From Desertivirga brevis (GTDB lineage: Bacteria; Bacteroidota; Bacteroidia; Sphingobacteriales; Sphingobacteriaceae): a stretch of 64,000 nucleotides of DNA. The position numbers were made by a program, and so were the translations under genes. Below, in pieces: positions 53,033 through 62,019 of this stretch (its first letter is position 1; each line of letters begins with the position of its first letter). The stretch is from positions 503,538-567,537 of the forward strand of contig NZ_JAFEWF010000002.1 of NCBI RefSeq assembly GCF_017355835.1. Direction: 5' to 3'. Below the pieces are notes generated by a model that had not been told where the DNA came from, searched no databases, and saw nothing but the letters and a program-made list of their open reading frames with translations.

Positions 53033-53069
53033 AGAGCCGTTAGATAACGGTTGGTTATCAGACGGCTCT
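53033..53069 (+). promoter_or_regulatory. large hairpin between atpE and atpF
   Basis: Outer arms AGAGCCGT / ACGGCTCT (53033-53040 with 53062-53069), inner arms ATAAC / GTTAT (53044-53048 with 53054-53058) and partial pairing between, closed by a 5-nt loop, with TTTAT after the last arm. It could be an attenuator or a 3' barrier that protects the atpE message, since many c subunits are needed per enzyme. Confidence 0.6.
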
Positions 53070-53106
53070 TTATCTCTAAGTCAGAACTTTATTTCGATAG
53101 AAAACA

Positions 53107-53616
53107 ATGGATAAATTATTCGAAGGTTTATTAAATCACCACATTGGTTTTGTTGTTTGGTCAACACTTGCTTTTGTGATACTATTTGTATTGTTAAGAG
53201 CGCTAGCCTGGAAACCAATCCTTGGAGCTATCCACGAGAGAGAGCGCCACATTGAATCGGCTTTGCAAGCTGCTGAGAATGCAAAAGCAGAAATGGCTAG
53301 ATTGACAAGTGAGAACGAGTCATTATTAAAAGAAGCACGCGCTGAACGCGATTTGATTCTTAAGGAAGCCAAAGAACTAAGGGAAAAAATGATTGCTGAA
53401 TCACGTGCTACTGCACAAGCTGAAGGCGCAAAAATGATCGAAAAGGCAAGAATTGAAATAGAAGGTCAAAAGGCTGCTGCACTAGCCGACGTAAAAAATC
53501 AAGTTTCATCGTTGTCTATTGAGATTGCAGAAAAGATCCTTCGCAGAGAGTTTGCTGATCAAAGCAAACAGGAAGCCTTGGTTTCTGACTTGTTAAAAGA
53601 GGTTAAATTAAACTAA
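53107..53616 (+). CDS. atpF: F0F1 ATP synthase subunit b
   Basis: 169 residues: one N-terminal membrane helix (GFVVWSTLAFVILFVLLRAL) and a long charged coiled coil (AENAKAEMARLTSENESLL; AKELREKMIAES) ending in a delta-binding segment. It forms the peripheral stalk that holds F1. Normal length. It is separated from atpE by 104 bp containing a hairpin and from atpH by 50 bp containing another. Confidence 0.95.
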   Translation: MDKLFEGLLNHHIGFVVWSTLAFVILFVLLRALAWKPILGAIHERERHIESALQAAENAKAEMARLTSENESLLKEARAERDLILKEAKELREKMIAESRATAQAEGAKMIEKARIEIEGQKAAALADVKNQVSSLSIEIAEKILRREFADQSKQEALVSDLLKEVKLN

Positions 53617-53628
53617 TCGCGTAAGCAG

Positions 53629-53649
53629 GAATATCATACTTTGATATTC
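53629..53649 (+). promoter_or_regulatory. hairpin between atpF and atpH
   Basis: A perfect 8-bp stem GAATATCA / TGATATTC with a 5-nt loop, about 17 nt before the atpH start. It may modulate atpH translation or message decay. Confidence 0.45.
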
Positions 53650-53666
53650 TAATTCAAGCTAAAATT

Positions 53667-54212
53667 ATGTCTGAAATTCAAGTAGCCTCCCGGTACGCAA
53701 AATCTTTAATTGACCTTGCTAAGGAGCAGAACTCATTAGAGCTGATTAAACTAGATATTGATACATTTATCTCTGTTGTAAGTGCTAGTAGTCAATTGCA
53801 GGCTATTCTTAAGAATCCTATTATCAATACGGATAAAAAACTAGGTATTCTGAACGAATTATTTGGCGGGTTCAACCCGGTTGTATTGTCGTTTTTTAAA
53901 ATTGTAGTTAGCAAAGGACGTTCCTCTATTTTATTCCCAACTGCAAAAGAATTTATAAACGAGTATAACAGAATTAAAGGCACTGTAAGGGCTACTGTTA
54001 CATCGGCAAGTCCCTTATCTGAAGCTGTTAAAGCGGAAATTACTCAGGTTGTTCAACAATCTTTACCCAACGGTGGGTCTGTAGAACTGGAATCAAAGAT
54101 AAATCCTGACCTTATTGGTGGTTTCGTTCTTAAAGTTGGTGACAGGCAGATTGATACAACGATTGCCAGCCGATTAAATCAGCTTAAGAAAGAATTCGGC
54201 CGTAAGATCTAA
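53667..54212 (+). CDS. atpH: F0F1 ATP synthase subunit delta
   Basis: 181 residues. N-terminal helical domain (VASRYAKSLIDLAKEQNSLELI) and the conserved C-terminal region NPDLIGGFVLKVGDRQIDTTIASRLNQL split here as NPDLIGGFVLKVGD and DTTIASRLNQLKKEF. It joins the peripheral stalk to the top of F1. Typical length and position in the operon. Confidence 0.94.
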   Translation: MSEIQVASRYAKSLIDLAKEQNSLELIKLDIDTFISVVSASSQLQAILKNPIINTDKKLGILNELFGGFNPVVLSFFKIVVSKGRSSILFPTAKEFINEYNRIKGTVRATVTSASPLSEAVKAEITQVVQQSLPNGGSVELESKINPDLIGGFVLKVGDRQIDTTIASRLNQLKKEFGRKI

Positions 54213-54234
54213 ATTGCAGCTGTGAAGCTGTGTT

Positions 54235-54257
54235 GATCAGGTTGTGACCTTGATCAT
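54235..54257 (+). promoter_or_regulatory. hairpin between atpH and atpA
   Basis: TGATCA+GGT pairs with ACC+TGATCA around a TGTG loop with one bulged T, followed by TTTTATTG. A smaller hairpin (CAGC/GCTG) lies just upstream. Confidence 0.45.
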
Positions 54258-54313
54258 TTTATTGTTAAGAAAAGTATTCAAGATTTAAAAAATTAAAATT
54301 TATAAATAAAACT

Positions 54314-55888
54314 ATGGTAGAGGTAAGACCAGACGAAGTTTCGGCTATTCTGCGCCAGCAATTGTCGGGATTTAAATCAGAGGCCGAGCTTGAGGAGGTG
54401 GGAACTGTTCTACAAGTGGGCGATGGTATTGCCCGTGTTTACGGTCTCACTAAGGTTCAATCGGGAGAATTGGTTGAATTTGAAAACGGCTTACAAGGTA
54501 TCGTATTGAACCTTGAAGAAGATAATGTGGGTGTCGTATTGCTGGGGGATTATTCCGGAATTAAGGAAGGTGATACTATTAAACGTACTAACCGTATTGG
54601 TTCAATTAAAGTAGGTGATGGTATGCTTGGCCGTGTTGTTAACACGTTAGGTCAGCCTATCGATGGAAAAGGTGCATTAGCGGGTGAACTATACGAGATG
54701 CCTATCGAGCGTAAAGCTCCTGGTGTTATCTACCGTCAGCCTGTAACTGAGCCTCTTCAAACTGGTATCAAAGCTATCGACGCTATGATTCCAATTGGTC
54801 GTGGTCAGCGTGAGCTTGTGATTGGTGACCGTCAAACTGGTAAAACTGCCGTTTGTATCGATACGATCATCAATCAGAAAGAATTTTACGAAGCTGGACA
54901 GCCAGTATTCTGTATATATGTTGCTGTTGGTCAAAAAAACTCTACAGTAGCACAAATCGTTCGTACACTTGAAGAAAATGGCGCTATGCCATACACAGTA
55001 GTTGTTTCTGCTTCTGCAGCAGACCCTGCTCCAATGCAGTTCTTTGCTCCATTCTCCGGCGCTGCTATCGGTGAGTTCTTCCGTGATACAGGACGTCCTG
55101 CATTGATCATCTATGATGACTTATCAAAACAGGCTGTTGCTTACCGCGAGGTTTCCCTTCTACTTAAACGCCCTCCTGGACGTGAAGCTTATCCTGGAGA
55201 CGTATTCTATCTTCACAGTCGCTTGTTAGAACGTGCTGCAAAGATCAATGCCTCTGACGAGATTGCTCGTAACATGAACGACCTTCCTGATTCTATTAAG
55301 CATTTGGTAAAAGGGGGAGGTTCATTAACAGCACTTCCTATCATCGAAACTCAGGCGGGTGACGTTTCTGCGTATATCCCAACTAACGTAATTTCGATCA
55401 CTGATGGTCAGATCTTCCTGGAGTCTAACTTGTTCAACGCAGGTGTTCGTCCGGCTATTAACGTAGGTATCTCTGTATCTCGTGTAGGTGGTAACGCTCA
55501 GATTAAGTCGATGAAGAAAGTAGCAGGTACATTAAAGCTTGATCAGGCACAGTACCGTGAGTTAGAGGCTTTCTCTAAGTTCGGTTCAGATCTTGATGCT
55601 GCTACGAAGCTTGTTCTTGATAAAGGTGCGCGTAACGTGGAGATCCTTAAACAAGGTCAATTCTCTCCTGTAACAGTTGAGAAACAAATTGCGATCATCT
55701 ATTGCGGTATCAAAGGTTTGTTACGTTCAGTGCCTGTAAATAGAGTGAAAGAGTTCGAGGCTGAATATACTCAGCAACTAGAACTTCGTCATCCTGAAAC
55801 TTTGAAAGCATTAAAAGCTGGTAAGTTTGATGATCAAATTACAGGAGTTCTTGAAACTGTAGCTAAAGAGCTTTCAGGAAGATACTAA
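54314..55888 (+). CDS. atpA: F0F1 ATP synthase subunit alpha
   Basis: 524 residues. N-terminal crown ([18 protein letters not shown]), P-loop GDRQTGKTA near residue 172, [16 protein letters not shown] near 260, and the arginine-finger region [14 protein letters not shown] near 380. It forms the non-catalytic nucleotide sites in the alpha3beta3 hexamer. Normal length. The last codons and stop are part of an 11-bp direct duplication that continues into the intergenic gap. Confidence 0.97.
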   Translation: MVEVRPDEVSAILRQQLSGFKSEAELEEVGTVLQVGDGIARVYGLTKVQSGELVEFENGLQGIVLNLEEDNVGVVLLGDYSGIKEGDTIKRTNRIGSIKVGDGMLGRVVNTLGQPIDGKGALAGELYEMPIERKAPGVIYRQPVTEPLQTGIKAIDAMIPIGRGQRELVIGDRQTGKTAVCIDTIINQKEFYEAGQPVFCIYVAVGQKNSTVAQIVRTLEENGAMPYTVVVSASAADPAPMQFFAPFSGAAIGEFFRDTGRPALIIYDDLSKQAVAYREVSLLLKRPPGREAYPGDVFYLHSRLLERAAKINASDEIARNMNDLPDSIKHLVKGGGSLTALPIIETQAGDVSAYIPTNVISITDGQIFLESNLFNAGVRPAINVGISVSRVGGNAQIKSMKKVAGTLKLDQAQYRELEAFSKFGSDLDAATKLVLDKGARNVEILKQGQFSPVTVEKQIAIIYCGIKGLLRSVPVNRVKEFEAEYTQQLELRHPETLKALKAGKFDDQITGVLETVAKELSGRY

Positions 55889-56053
55889 GGAAGATACTAG
55901 ATTTAAGAAGTTAGGTTTGGAAGTTGGAAATCAATCCGGTTACAAACTTAACTTCTGGAATCTTTTTGATAAATAGATCAAAAGCGGGATGAGTTTGAGC
56001 ATATAAGACTTTGTCAAATATGTCACATCTCTTATCTCACATCTCAAAAAACA
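55889..56053 (+). promoter_or_regulatory. 165-bp gap between atpA and atpG with inverted and direct repeats
   Basis: The widest gap within the F1 genes. A 13-bp inverted repeat with one mismatch (55907-55919 with 55943-55955; CAAACTTAACTTC on the right) could form a hairpin. The atpA end GGAAGATACTA is repeated at once after the stop, and CACATCTC occurs twice near 56030-56045. It may be an old small insertion. Confidence 0.45.
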
Positions 56054-56938
56054 ATGGCTAATTTAAAAGAAGTAAGAAACAGGATTGTATCGGTAAGTTC
56101 AACCCAGCAGATCACCAAAGCTATGAAAATGGTTTCGGCGGCGAAGTTGAAGAGAGCTACTAATGCAATTGTTCAGTTACGTCCTTATGCTAACAAGTTA
56201 AAGGATATTCTGGCAAATCTTTCTGCAAATCTTGAAGCAGCTTCCTCTCCATACATTCAGGAACGTGAGCCCAATAAAGTTCTTATTGTCGTGGTTTCTT
56301 CAAATCGGGGTTTAGCGGGAGCATTTAACGCCAATGTTATCAAAACTGCTAATCAGCTTATTTCGACCAGATACGCTGAACAGTACAGGAAAGGTAATTT
56401 GAGCATAATAGCTATTGGGAAAAAAGTTCAGGATTTCTACGAAAAACGCAAGTACAATATTATTGGTAACAATAATGAGCTATATGCGGCTTTAACTTTC
56501 GAAAATGCCTCTAAAATAACTGAGGCTATTATGAAAGGGTTCGTAGAAGGAGATTTTGACAGAGTAGAGGTGATCTATAATCACTTCAGAAATGCTGCTG
56601 TACAGGAATTAATCACTGAACAGCTTCTTCCAATACCGAGAGCACAGCAGGAAGTGAAGAAGTCTTCCAATAATGTGGACTACATTTTGGAACCTTCACA
56701 GGAAGAAATTGTTAATCAGCTAATTCCCAAGTCTATTAAGATCCAGCTTTATAAAGCAATCCTTGATTCTCATGCTTCAGAGCATGGTGCAAGGATGACA
56801 GCTATGGATAAAGCAACAGATAACGCCGGAGAATTGTTAAGAAGTTTAAAGCTTTCATACAACCAGGCCCGTCAAGCCGCTATCACTACAGAGCTTACCG
56901 AAATTGTAAGTGGTGCAGCAGCATTATCAAACGGATAG
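56054..56938 (+). CDS. atpG: F0F1 ATP synthase subunit gamma
   Basis: 294 residues. The N-terminal helix is conserved (EVRNRIVSVSSTQQITKAMKMVSAAKL is split here as RIVSVSSTQQITKAMKMVSA), the Rossmann-like middle contains VVVSSNRGLAGAFNANV, and the C-terminal helix is MDKATDNAGELLRSLKLSYN with ITTELTEIVSGAAAL. It is the rotor shaft. It ends the operon: a terminator follows, and no atpD or atpC gene lies downstream, so beta and epsilon are encoded elsewhere. Confidence 0.96.
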   Translation: MANLKEVRNRIVSVSSTQQITKAMKMVSAAKLKRATNAIVQLRPYANKLKDILANLSANLEAASSPYIQEREPNKVLIVVVSSNRGLAGAFNANVIKTANQLISTRYAEQYRKGNLSIIAIGKKVQDFYEKRKYNIIGNNNELYAALTFENASKITEAIMKGFVEGDFDRVEVIYNHFRNAAVQELITEQLLPIPRAQQEVKKSSNNVDYILEPSQEEIVNQLIPKSIKIQLYKAILDSHASEHGARMTAMDKATDNAGELLRSLKLSYNQARQAAITTELTEIVSGAAALSNG

Positions 56939-56962
56939 ATAAAACAATATTTTTTGAATATG

Positions 56963-56990
56963 AAGCCCTTGCGAACGCTAGGGCTTTTTT
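56963..56990 (+). terminator. terminator of the atp operon
   Basis: Stem AAGCCCT / AGGGCTT extended inward by GC pairs around a GAAC loop, then a T run. Confidence 0.88.
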
Positions 56991-57079
56991 GTTGGATTAT
57001 AATTTCTTATTAAAGCCATCCTCGTTAAAGAAGTTTATTTTTTAAACTTAATATTGTTCTTCATGTTCAAGCAGAAAAT

Positions 57080-58081
57080 ATGATTATGGAACATAGGAAA
57101 ATAGGCAATTCTGATTTAGAGCTCTCTGCAATAACTTTTGGTTCATGGGCTGCAGGGGGATGGATGTGGGGAGGAACTGAAAGGAAGGAGGCCATCGAAG
57201 CAATTCGTGCGGCTTACGCTGAAGGTGTTACCTCTATTGATACTGCACCTGTTTACGGGCAGGGCTTAAGTGAAGAGATAGTTGGTGAGGCCATTAAAGA
57301 ACTTCCAAGGGATAGGGTGCAAATCCTGACCAAGTATGGATTGAGATGGGATGCACCGGTGGGTGAGTTTTATTTCAAAAGCAAGAATAATCAGGGACAA
57401 GATATTGATATTTACAAGTACGCTGGTAAGGACAACATCATTAAGGAATGTGAAACCAGCTTGAAGCTCTTGGGTACCAATTACATAGATCTTTATCAAA
57501 TCCATTGGCCTGATCCAACAACTCCTATTGAAGAGACAATGGAAGCTGTGTCTGCTTTAATTCAACAAGGTAAGGTAAGATACGCAGGGGTTTGCAACTA
57601 TAATGATGAGCAATTGAAGCTGGCAGATAGCGTTGTTAATATCATATCTAATCAAATTCCTTACAGTATGGTTAATCGGAAAATAGAGGAGGTGGTGTTG
57701 CCCTATTGTTTGGCTAACAATAAATCTATCTTGGCTTATAGCCCCTTAGAAAGAGGGTTATTAACTGGTAAGATAAAGCCAGGACACCGATTCTCCGAAG
57801 GTGATCATCGTGTGAATCACAAATTTTTTAGCACTGGGAATATTGAGAGAATAAACGTTTTCCTCGACAAGATTAAACCATTGGCAGATGAAAAGGGAGC
57901 AACTCTTGGACAATTGGTGTTGCGATGGACCCTAGAACGACCTGGAATTACGGTAGCATTAGTTGGTGCAAGAAACGTGTTTCAGGCAGTAGAAAATGCT
58001 AAGGCAATGAGTTTTTCACTTACCCATGAAGAGTACAGTTTTATTACTAATGGCCTGTCTGACCTAGAATTAGCTATTTAG
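57080..58081 (+). CDS. aldo/keto reductase
   Basis: 333 residues, a full (beta/alpha)8 AKR. The catalytic tetrad can be placed: Asp in SIDTAPVYG, Tyr in APVYGQGLSE, Lys in ILTKYGL, His in YQIHWPDPTTPIEE. NADPH-binding region GARNVFQAVENAKA near the end. It reduces aldehydes or ketones, perhaps sugars or reactive carbonyls; the substrate cannot be told. ATG codons at 57080 and 57086 are both possible. Monocistronic after the atp terminator. Confidence 0.93.
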   Translation: MIMEHRKIGNSDLELSAITFGSWAAGGWMWGGTERKEAIEAIRAAYAEGVTSIDTAPVYGQGLSEEIVGEAIKELPRDRVQILTKYGLRWDAPVGEFYFKSKNNQGQDIDIYKYAGKDNIIKECETSLKLLGTNYIDLYQIHWPDPTTPIEETMEAVSALIQQGKVRYAGVCNYNDEQLKLADSVVNIISNQIPYSMVNRKIEEVVLPYCLANNKSILAYSPLERGLLTGKIKPGHRFSEGDHRVNHKFFSTGNIERINVFLDKIKPLADEKGATLGQLVLRWTLERPGITVALVGARNVFQAVENAKAMSFSLTHEEYSFITNGLSDLELAI

Positions 58082-58171
58082 TTTGAGATTTCAACTGGTT
58101 AACAGAAAGCCAGCTTTATTTTTCACATATTAGATTCTGTTTTGTAATTTCGCGGCTACTAAGAGATAAAA

Positions 58172-58369
58172 ATGGCAGATATTAAAGAAACAAATAACGC
58201 AAATAACCCAAGCTATTACTCTACTCTTGCTTTGGGTATTATTGTAACGATGGCGGGTGTATTAATTCGCTTTATAGGTACGATCAGATTTATCGATATT
58301 ATTTCGAATATCATATTAGTTATCGGAGTTGTTATCTGTCTTAGCGCAGTAAAGAAAATCTTAAAATAA
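58172..58369 (+). CDS. small two-helix membrane protein
   Basis: 65 residues. A polar N-terminus (ADIKETNNANNPSYY) is followed by two hydrophobic helices (STLALGIIVTMAGVLIRFIG and IISNIILVIGVVICLSAV) separated by a short basic turn, ending KKILK. Probably an inner-membrane protein of unknown role. It has its own strong terminator, which supports a genuine short gene. Confidence 0.7.
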   Translation: MADIKETNNANNPSYYSTLALGIIVTMAGVLIRFIGTIRFIDIISNIILVIGVVICLSAVKKILK

Positions 58370-58373
58370 ATCA

Positions 58374-58408
58374 AATAAGAAGGCCCATCATTTGGGCCTT
58401 CTTATTTT
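58374..58408. terminator. bidirectional terminator
   Basis: A perfect 14-bp stem (58374-58387 with 58393-58406; arm AATAAGAAGGCCCA) and a 5-nt loop. It overlaps the last codons of the convergent gldB. Confidence 0.9.
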
Positions 58409-59430
58409 GGTTTGTACCCCGATTTCGTCAGGATTTTTTGATAGTCGGTATCTGCCATCAATTCTTGCAACGTAACATCGTCGTTCTCTTCCATATATTT
58501 CCTCACTATCTGCCAACCCGAGAATATTCCAAGTTTAGGAGCTGAGTCGTTCTTCTCTCCGATACCTGGAGTAAAAGGAGCCTCGGTAAGGTATTTTTGA
58601 ACTTTTAAATAGTCTGTTTCGTACAGGAGATTGTTCTCCAAAAAATACCCCCATATCCCTGCTTCATATCCCTTACACCATTCCATCTGCGCGGTGGTGT
58701 AGCCAATTTTACTAGAGTCAGCAAGTTCAGGCATCGTGGCATCCAGAAAGTAAAGAACCTTGCCATTGTAAATCATCCTATCCAGAAAAGTTTTGAGGTC
58801 GTCGGGCTCAGGAAAGAGCTCTTCCCGGGTGTAAGTTTCCATCACACGGGGGGTGATATTTTCCGGACTGAACTTCCGGGAGATGTATAGAGGGATACTT
58901 TGTCTTAAGGCAGGGTAGAATTTAGAGTCGCCGCCAAGAAACATATCAAGACCAATTCCAACGTAATTATTTCCGATAGGGACCTGAACAGCAAATCCAG
59001 AAAGGAAACTAATAAACCGGGGTATTTTCTGTTGAGGGTAATAGTATTTAACGTGCTTGAATGCATCTGTAAGTTTTTCTTCAGTTTCCTTCAAATCAGG
59101 GAACGTTTTTAATACTTCCGTTTTTAAAGCGTTATAGTCCTTGTTATTAAGAACAGTTCGTAGGTTATTATAATATGTTGTGTCTGCTGTGCTTCCAACA
59201 CTCAACATGCTCTGCATATAATCAGAGAAAAAAGGATCGTAACGCTTTTGTAAGGTAGGGATCTTTGCAGGTAATTCTTTGGGTGTTAGTGCAGCTAATT
59301 CCCTGTCAAATCGTTCGATCTTTACATCCAGCTCTATATCTGACACATCTACATCTTTTCTGTTTTTACACCCAGCCAGCATAAATAAGCTAATTAAAAA
59401 AAACAGGTAGATTTGAACCACTCTTACCAT
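58402..59430 (-). CDS. gldB: gliding motility lipoprotein GldB
   Basis: 342 residues. Lipobox LFMLAGC, then the family start DVKIERFDRELAAL near residue 35. Other conserved parts: NNYVGIGLDMFLGGDSKFYP near 155 and CKGYEAGIWGYFLENNLLY near 245. GldB is required for gliding in Flavobacterium johnsoniae and is widespread in Bacteroidota, including non-gliders, and is often found beside nadE, as here (0.8 kb away). Membrane-anchored in the periplasm; the biochemical role is not known. Confidence 0.9.
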   Translation of the reverse strand: MVRVVQIYLFFLISLFMLAGCKNRKDVDVSDIELDVKIERFDRELAALTPKELPAKIPTLQKRYDPFFSDYMQSMLSVGSTADTTYYNNLRTVLNNKDYNALKTEVLKTFPDLKETEEKLTDAFKHVKYYYPQQKIPRFISFLSGFAVQVPIGNNYVGIGLDMFLGGDSKFYPALRQSIPLYISRKFSPENITPRVMETYTREELFPEPDDLKTFLDRMIYNGKVLYFLDATMPELADSSKIGYTTAQMEWCKGYEAGIWGYFLENNLLYETDYLKVQKYLTEAPFTPGIGEKNDSAPKLGIFSGWQIVRKYMEENDDVTLQELMADTDYQKILTKSGYKPK

Positions 59431-59541
59431 TTCGTGTAATTTAATTTAGTGAACGAAAATAACAAAAGCTATGTTTGTATCAGATAATTTAATTTGTCTG
59501 GGAAAGTTCTAATACTACAGTTAAAAGAATATCGAAAAACA

Positions 59542-60204
59542 ATGAAAAAGAAACTGTTTAACCTCCTCGTGCTAATGTTACCTTTTGTAATTAAAGCTCA
59601 GGAAACAGAGAAAAATTTTCAGCTGGGATTTACAGCCAGTCCGAATATTGGTTGGGCAAGATTTAATGATGCTCCTTCCACGTTTGCATCAAAATCAAGT
59701 AAGATTGGTTTTTCTTATGGACTTATTGGAGACTTTGGCTTTGCCAGAAACTATTTCTTTTCTACAGGATTCGCCATAACGAGTATTAATGCAAAGACTG
59801 AAGAAAATGGTGCATTTACAGAGGGCTCTACATCCATTACACGCTCCTATGATATCCAGTATATCGAGGTTCCATTAACAATAAAGTTAAAGACCAATAC
59901 CGTTGCAGAAAAAAGCTTTTACGGACAGTTCGGCTTAAGCACAGCCTTTAATATCAGAGCCAAGAGCGATGTGAAAACAAGGACAGCAACTGTTGTCACG
60001 GATGACTTGAAGAACCAAAGTCTTGATAATGATAACAAAGTCCGGTTAGGATTAGTAGCGGGTGCAGGGGTGCAGTGGGATTATAATGAAAACTCAAAGT
60101 TTATTACTGGTGTTACATTCAATAATGGCTTTACTGATGTTTTATCGAAGAGGCCTTCAATCCGTAACTCTTATCTGGCTTTAACCCTTGGAGTTCTGTT
60201 TTAA
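59542..60204 (+). CDS. outer-membrane beta-barrel protein (porin-like)
   Basis: The ATG at 59542 gives the signal peptide MKKKLFNLLVLMLPFVIKAQ; upstream in-frame codons lack signal character. The mature ~200 residues alternate as in eight-stranded barrels (FQLGFTASPNIGWARF; VRLGLVAGAGVQWDY; NSYLALTLGVLF ending in Phe). It matches the outer membrane beta-barrel (PorT-like) class of Bacteroidota. It lies between gldB (divergent) and nadE (26 bp downstream). Function unknown. Confidence 0.8.
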   Translation: MKKKLFNLLVLMLPFVIKAQETEKNFQLGFTASPNIGWARFNDAPSTFASKSSKIGFSYGLIGDFGFARNYFFSTGFAITSINAKTEENGAFTEGSTSITRSYDIQYIEVPLTIKLKTNTVAEKSFYGQFGLSTAFNIRAKSDVKTRTATVVTDDLKNQSLDNDNKVRLGLVAGAGVQWDYNENSKFITGVTFNNGFTDVLSKRPSIRNSYLALTLGVLF

Positions 60205-60229
60205 TTGATTTTAATACCTTAGGAAAATT

Positions 60230-61870
60230 ATGAAAATAGCTCTGGCTCAACTGAATTATCACATAGGAAATTTTGAATCAAATACTGCCAAGATCATTGG
60301 TGCAATTGAACAAGCAAAGACGAATGGCGCAGATCTCGTCGTTTTTGCTGAACTCGCTATCTGTGGATATCCTCCCCGTGACTTCCTTGAATTTACAGAA
60401 TTCATTGAGCTTTGTGAAAATAGTATAACAGAAATTGCAGCTGCCACAAAAGGCATAGCGTGTATTATAGGTTCTCCCACAAAAAATCCAAGAATTCAGG
60501 GAAAGGATCTCTTTAATTCAGCATATTTTATAGAAGACGGAGAGGTTAAGAAGGTGGTAAATAAGGCACTTCTTCCTACCTATGATGTTTTTGACGAATA
60601 TCGTTATTTTGAACCCAACCAGGATTTTAGTTGTATTGAATACCAGGGTGTAAAGATCGCCCTTACTATTTGTGAGGATTTGTGGAATATTAATGATAAT
60701 CCACTCTATATCTCATCGCCTATGGATGAGTTGATAAAGGAGGAGCCGGATCTCATGATCAATATAGCAGCTTCCCCATTTTCTTATAATCACGATGATA
60801 ACCGATATAAGGTATTAAGCGATAATTCAAAGAAATATCAGCTTCCGCTTTTGTATGTTAATCAGGTGGGAGCACAGACAGAAATTGTGTTTGACGGCGG
60901 ATCTTTTGTATTCAATGAAAAAGGTGAACTTCTTGACCAATTAGCATATTTCAAGGAAGACCTTAAGATATACGAATTTGCCGATCAGGAGATAAAAGGA
61001 TATACTCCGATTGAATATAAGCCTTGGCCAGACGTAAAACAGATCTATGATGCTCTGATTCTTGGTATAAGAGACTATTTCTATAAGTCGGGTTTTACTA
61101 AAGCAGTTTTAGGTCTTTCGGGTGGTATAGACTCTGCCGTAGTCTGTGCTTTAGCTGCCGAAGCACTCGGGGCAGAAAATGTTTTAGCTGTGTTAATGCC
61201 TTCAAAATACTCAACAGATCACTCTATAAAAGACGCCTTAGACTTGGTGGCGGCCCTGGGTTGTAAACATGAGGTTGTTGCGATTAAGGAGATCACCGAT
61301 GCTTTTGATCATGTACTTGAGCCTGCGTTCCGAGGACTTCCTTTTAACGTTGCAGAGGAGAACATACAAGCTCGAAGCCGCGCGGTAATTGTAATGGCTT
61401 TTTCGAATAAGTTCGGAAATGTGCTATTAAATACTTCAAACAAAAGTGAGTCGGCCGTTGGATATGGTACGTTGTACGGGGACATGGCAGGAGCAATCTC
61501 TGTTTTGGGTGATGTTTATAAAACGCAGGTATACGAACTTGCCAGATACATAAATCGGGAGCGGGAGATCATTCCAGAAAATAGTATTGTAAAACCTCCA
61601 TCAGCGGAGCTCCGCCCTGATCAGAAAGATAGTGACTCACTGCCAGACTATGACGTGCTGGATAAGCTACTTTATCAATATATTGAGTTGAAGAAGAGCT
61701 CGAGAGATATTATTGCTGCAGGTTTTGATGAAGAGTTGGTTAAGCGTGTGATAAAAATGGTAAATAAGGCAGAGTTTAAACGCTATCAAACACCGCCAAT
61801 CTTAAGAGTTTCTCCAAAGGCTTTCGGAATGGGCAGAAGAATGCCTATTGTTGGAAAGTATCTCTCCTGA
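60230..61870 (+). CDS. nadE: glutamine-dependent NAD+ synthetase
   Basis: 546 residues, the two-domain form. The N-terminal nitrilase-like glutaminase has the Glu-Lys-Cys triad: FAELAICGYPPRD (Glu), KALLPTYDVFDEYRYF (Lys) and LTICEDLW (Cys). The C-terminal ATP-pyrophosphatase domain has LGLSGGIDSAVV near residue 293 and LNTSNKSE near 400. It converts nicotinate adenine dinucleotide to NAD+ using glutamine nitrogen. A strong terminator follows. Complete. Confidence 0.96.
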   Translation: MKIALAQLNYHIGNFESNTAKIIGAIEQAKTNGADLVVFAELAICGYPPRDFLEFTEFIELCENSITEIAAATKGIACIIGSPTKNPRIQGKDLFNSAYFIEDGEVKKVVNKALLPTYDVFDEYRYFEPNQDFSCIEYQGVKIALTICEDLWNINDNPLYISSPMDELIKEEPDLMINIAASPFSYNHDDNRYKVLSDNSKKYQLPLLYVNQVGAQTEIVFDGGSFVFNEKGELLDQLAYFKEDLKIYEFADQEIKGYTPIEYKPWPDVKQIYDALILGIRDYFYKSGFTKAVLGLSGGIDSAVVCALAAEALGAENVLAVLMPSKYSTDHSIKDALDLVAALGCKHEVVAIKEITDAFDHVLEPAFRGLPFNVAEENIQARSRAVIVMAFSNKFGNVLLNTSNKSESAVGYGTLYGDMAGAISVLGDVYKTQVYELARYINREREIIPENSIVKPPSAELRPDQKDSDSLPDYDVLDKLLYQYIELKKSSRDIIAAGFDEELVKRVIKMVNKAEFKRYQTPPILRVSPKAFGMGRRMPIVGKYLS

Positions 61871-61874
61871 TATT

Positions 61875-61910
61875 AAAGCTTACTTACGGAGGCGTAAGTA
61901 AGCTTTCCTT
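61875..61910 (+). terminator. terminator after nadE
   Basis: A perfect 14-bp stem AAAGCTTACTTACG / CGTAAGTAAGCTTT with a GAGG loop, 5 bp after the stop. Confidence 0.8.
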
Positions 61911-62019
61911 TTAGTTACATTGTCAAGGATGCGTAATTGTACTGTAACAAGCATTTAGTTAAATATCTTCATGAGCTTCCCTGCGTTAATTAATAAACAC
62001 ATTAGAAAGGGAAGAAAAG

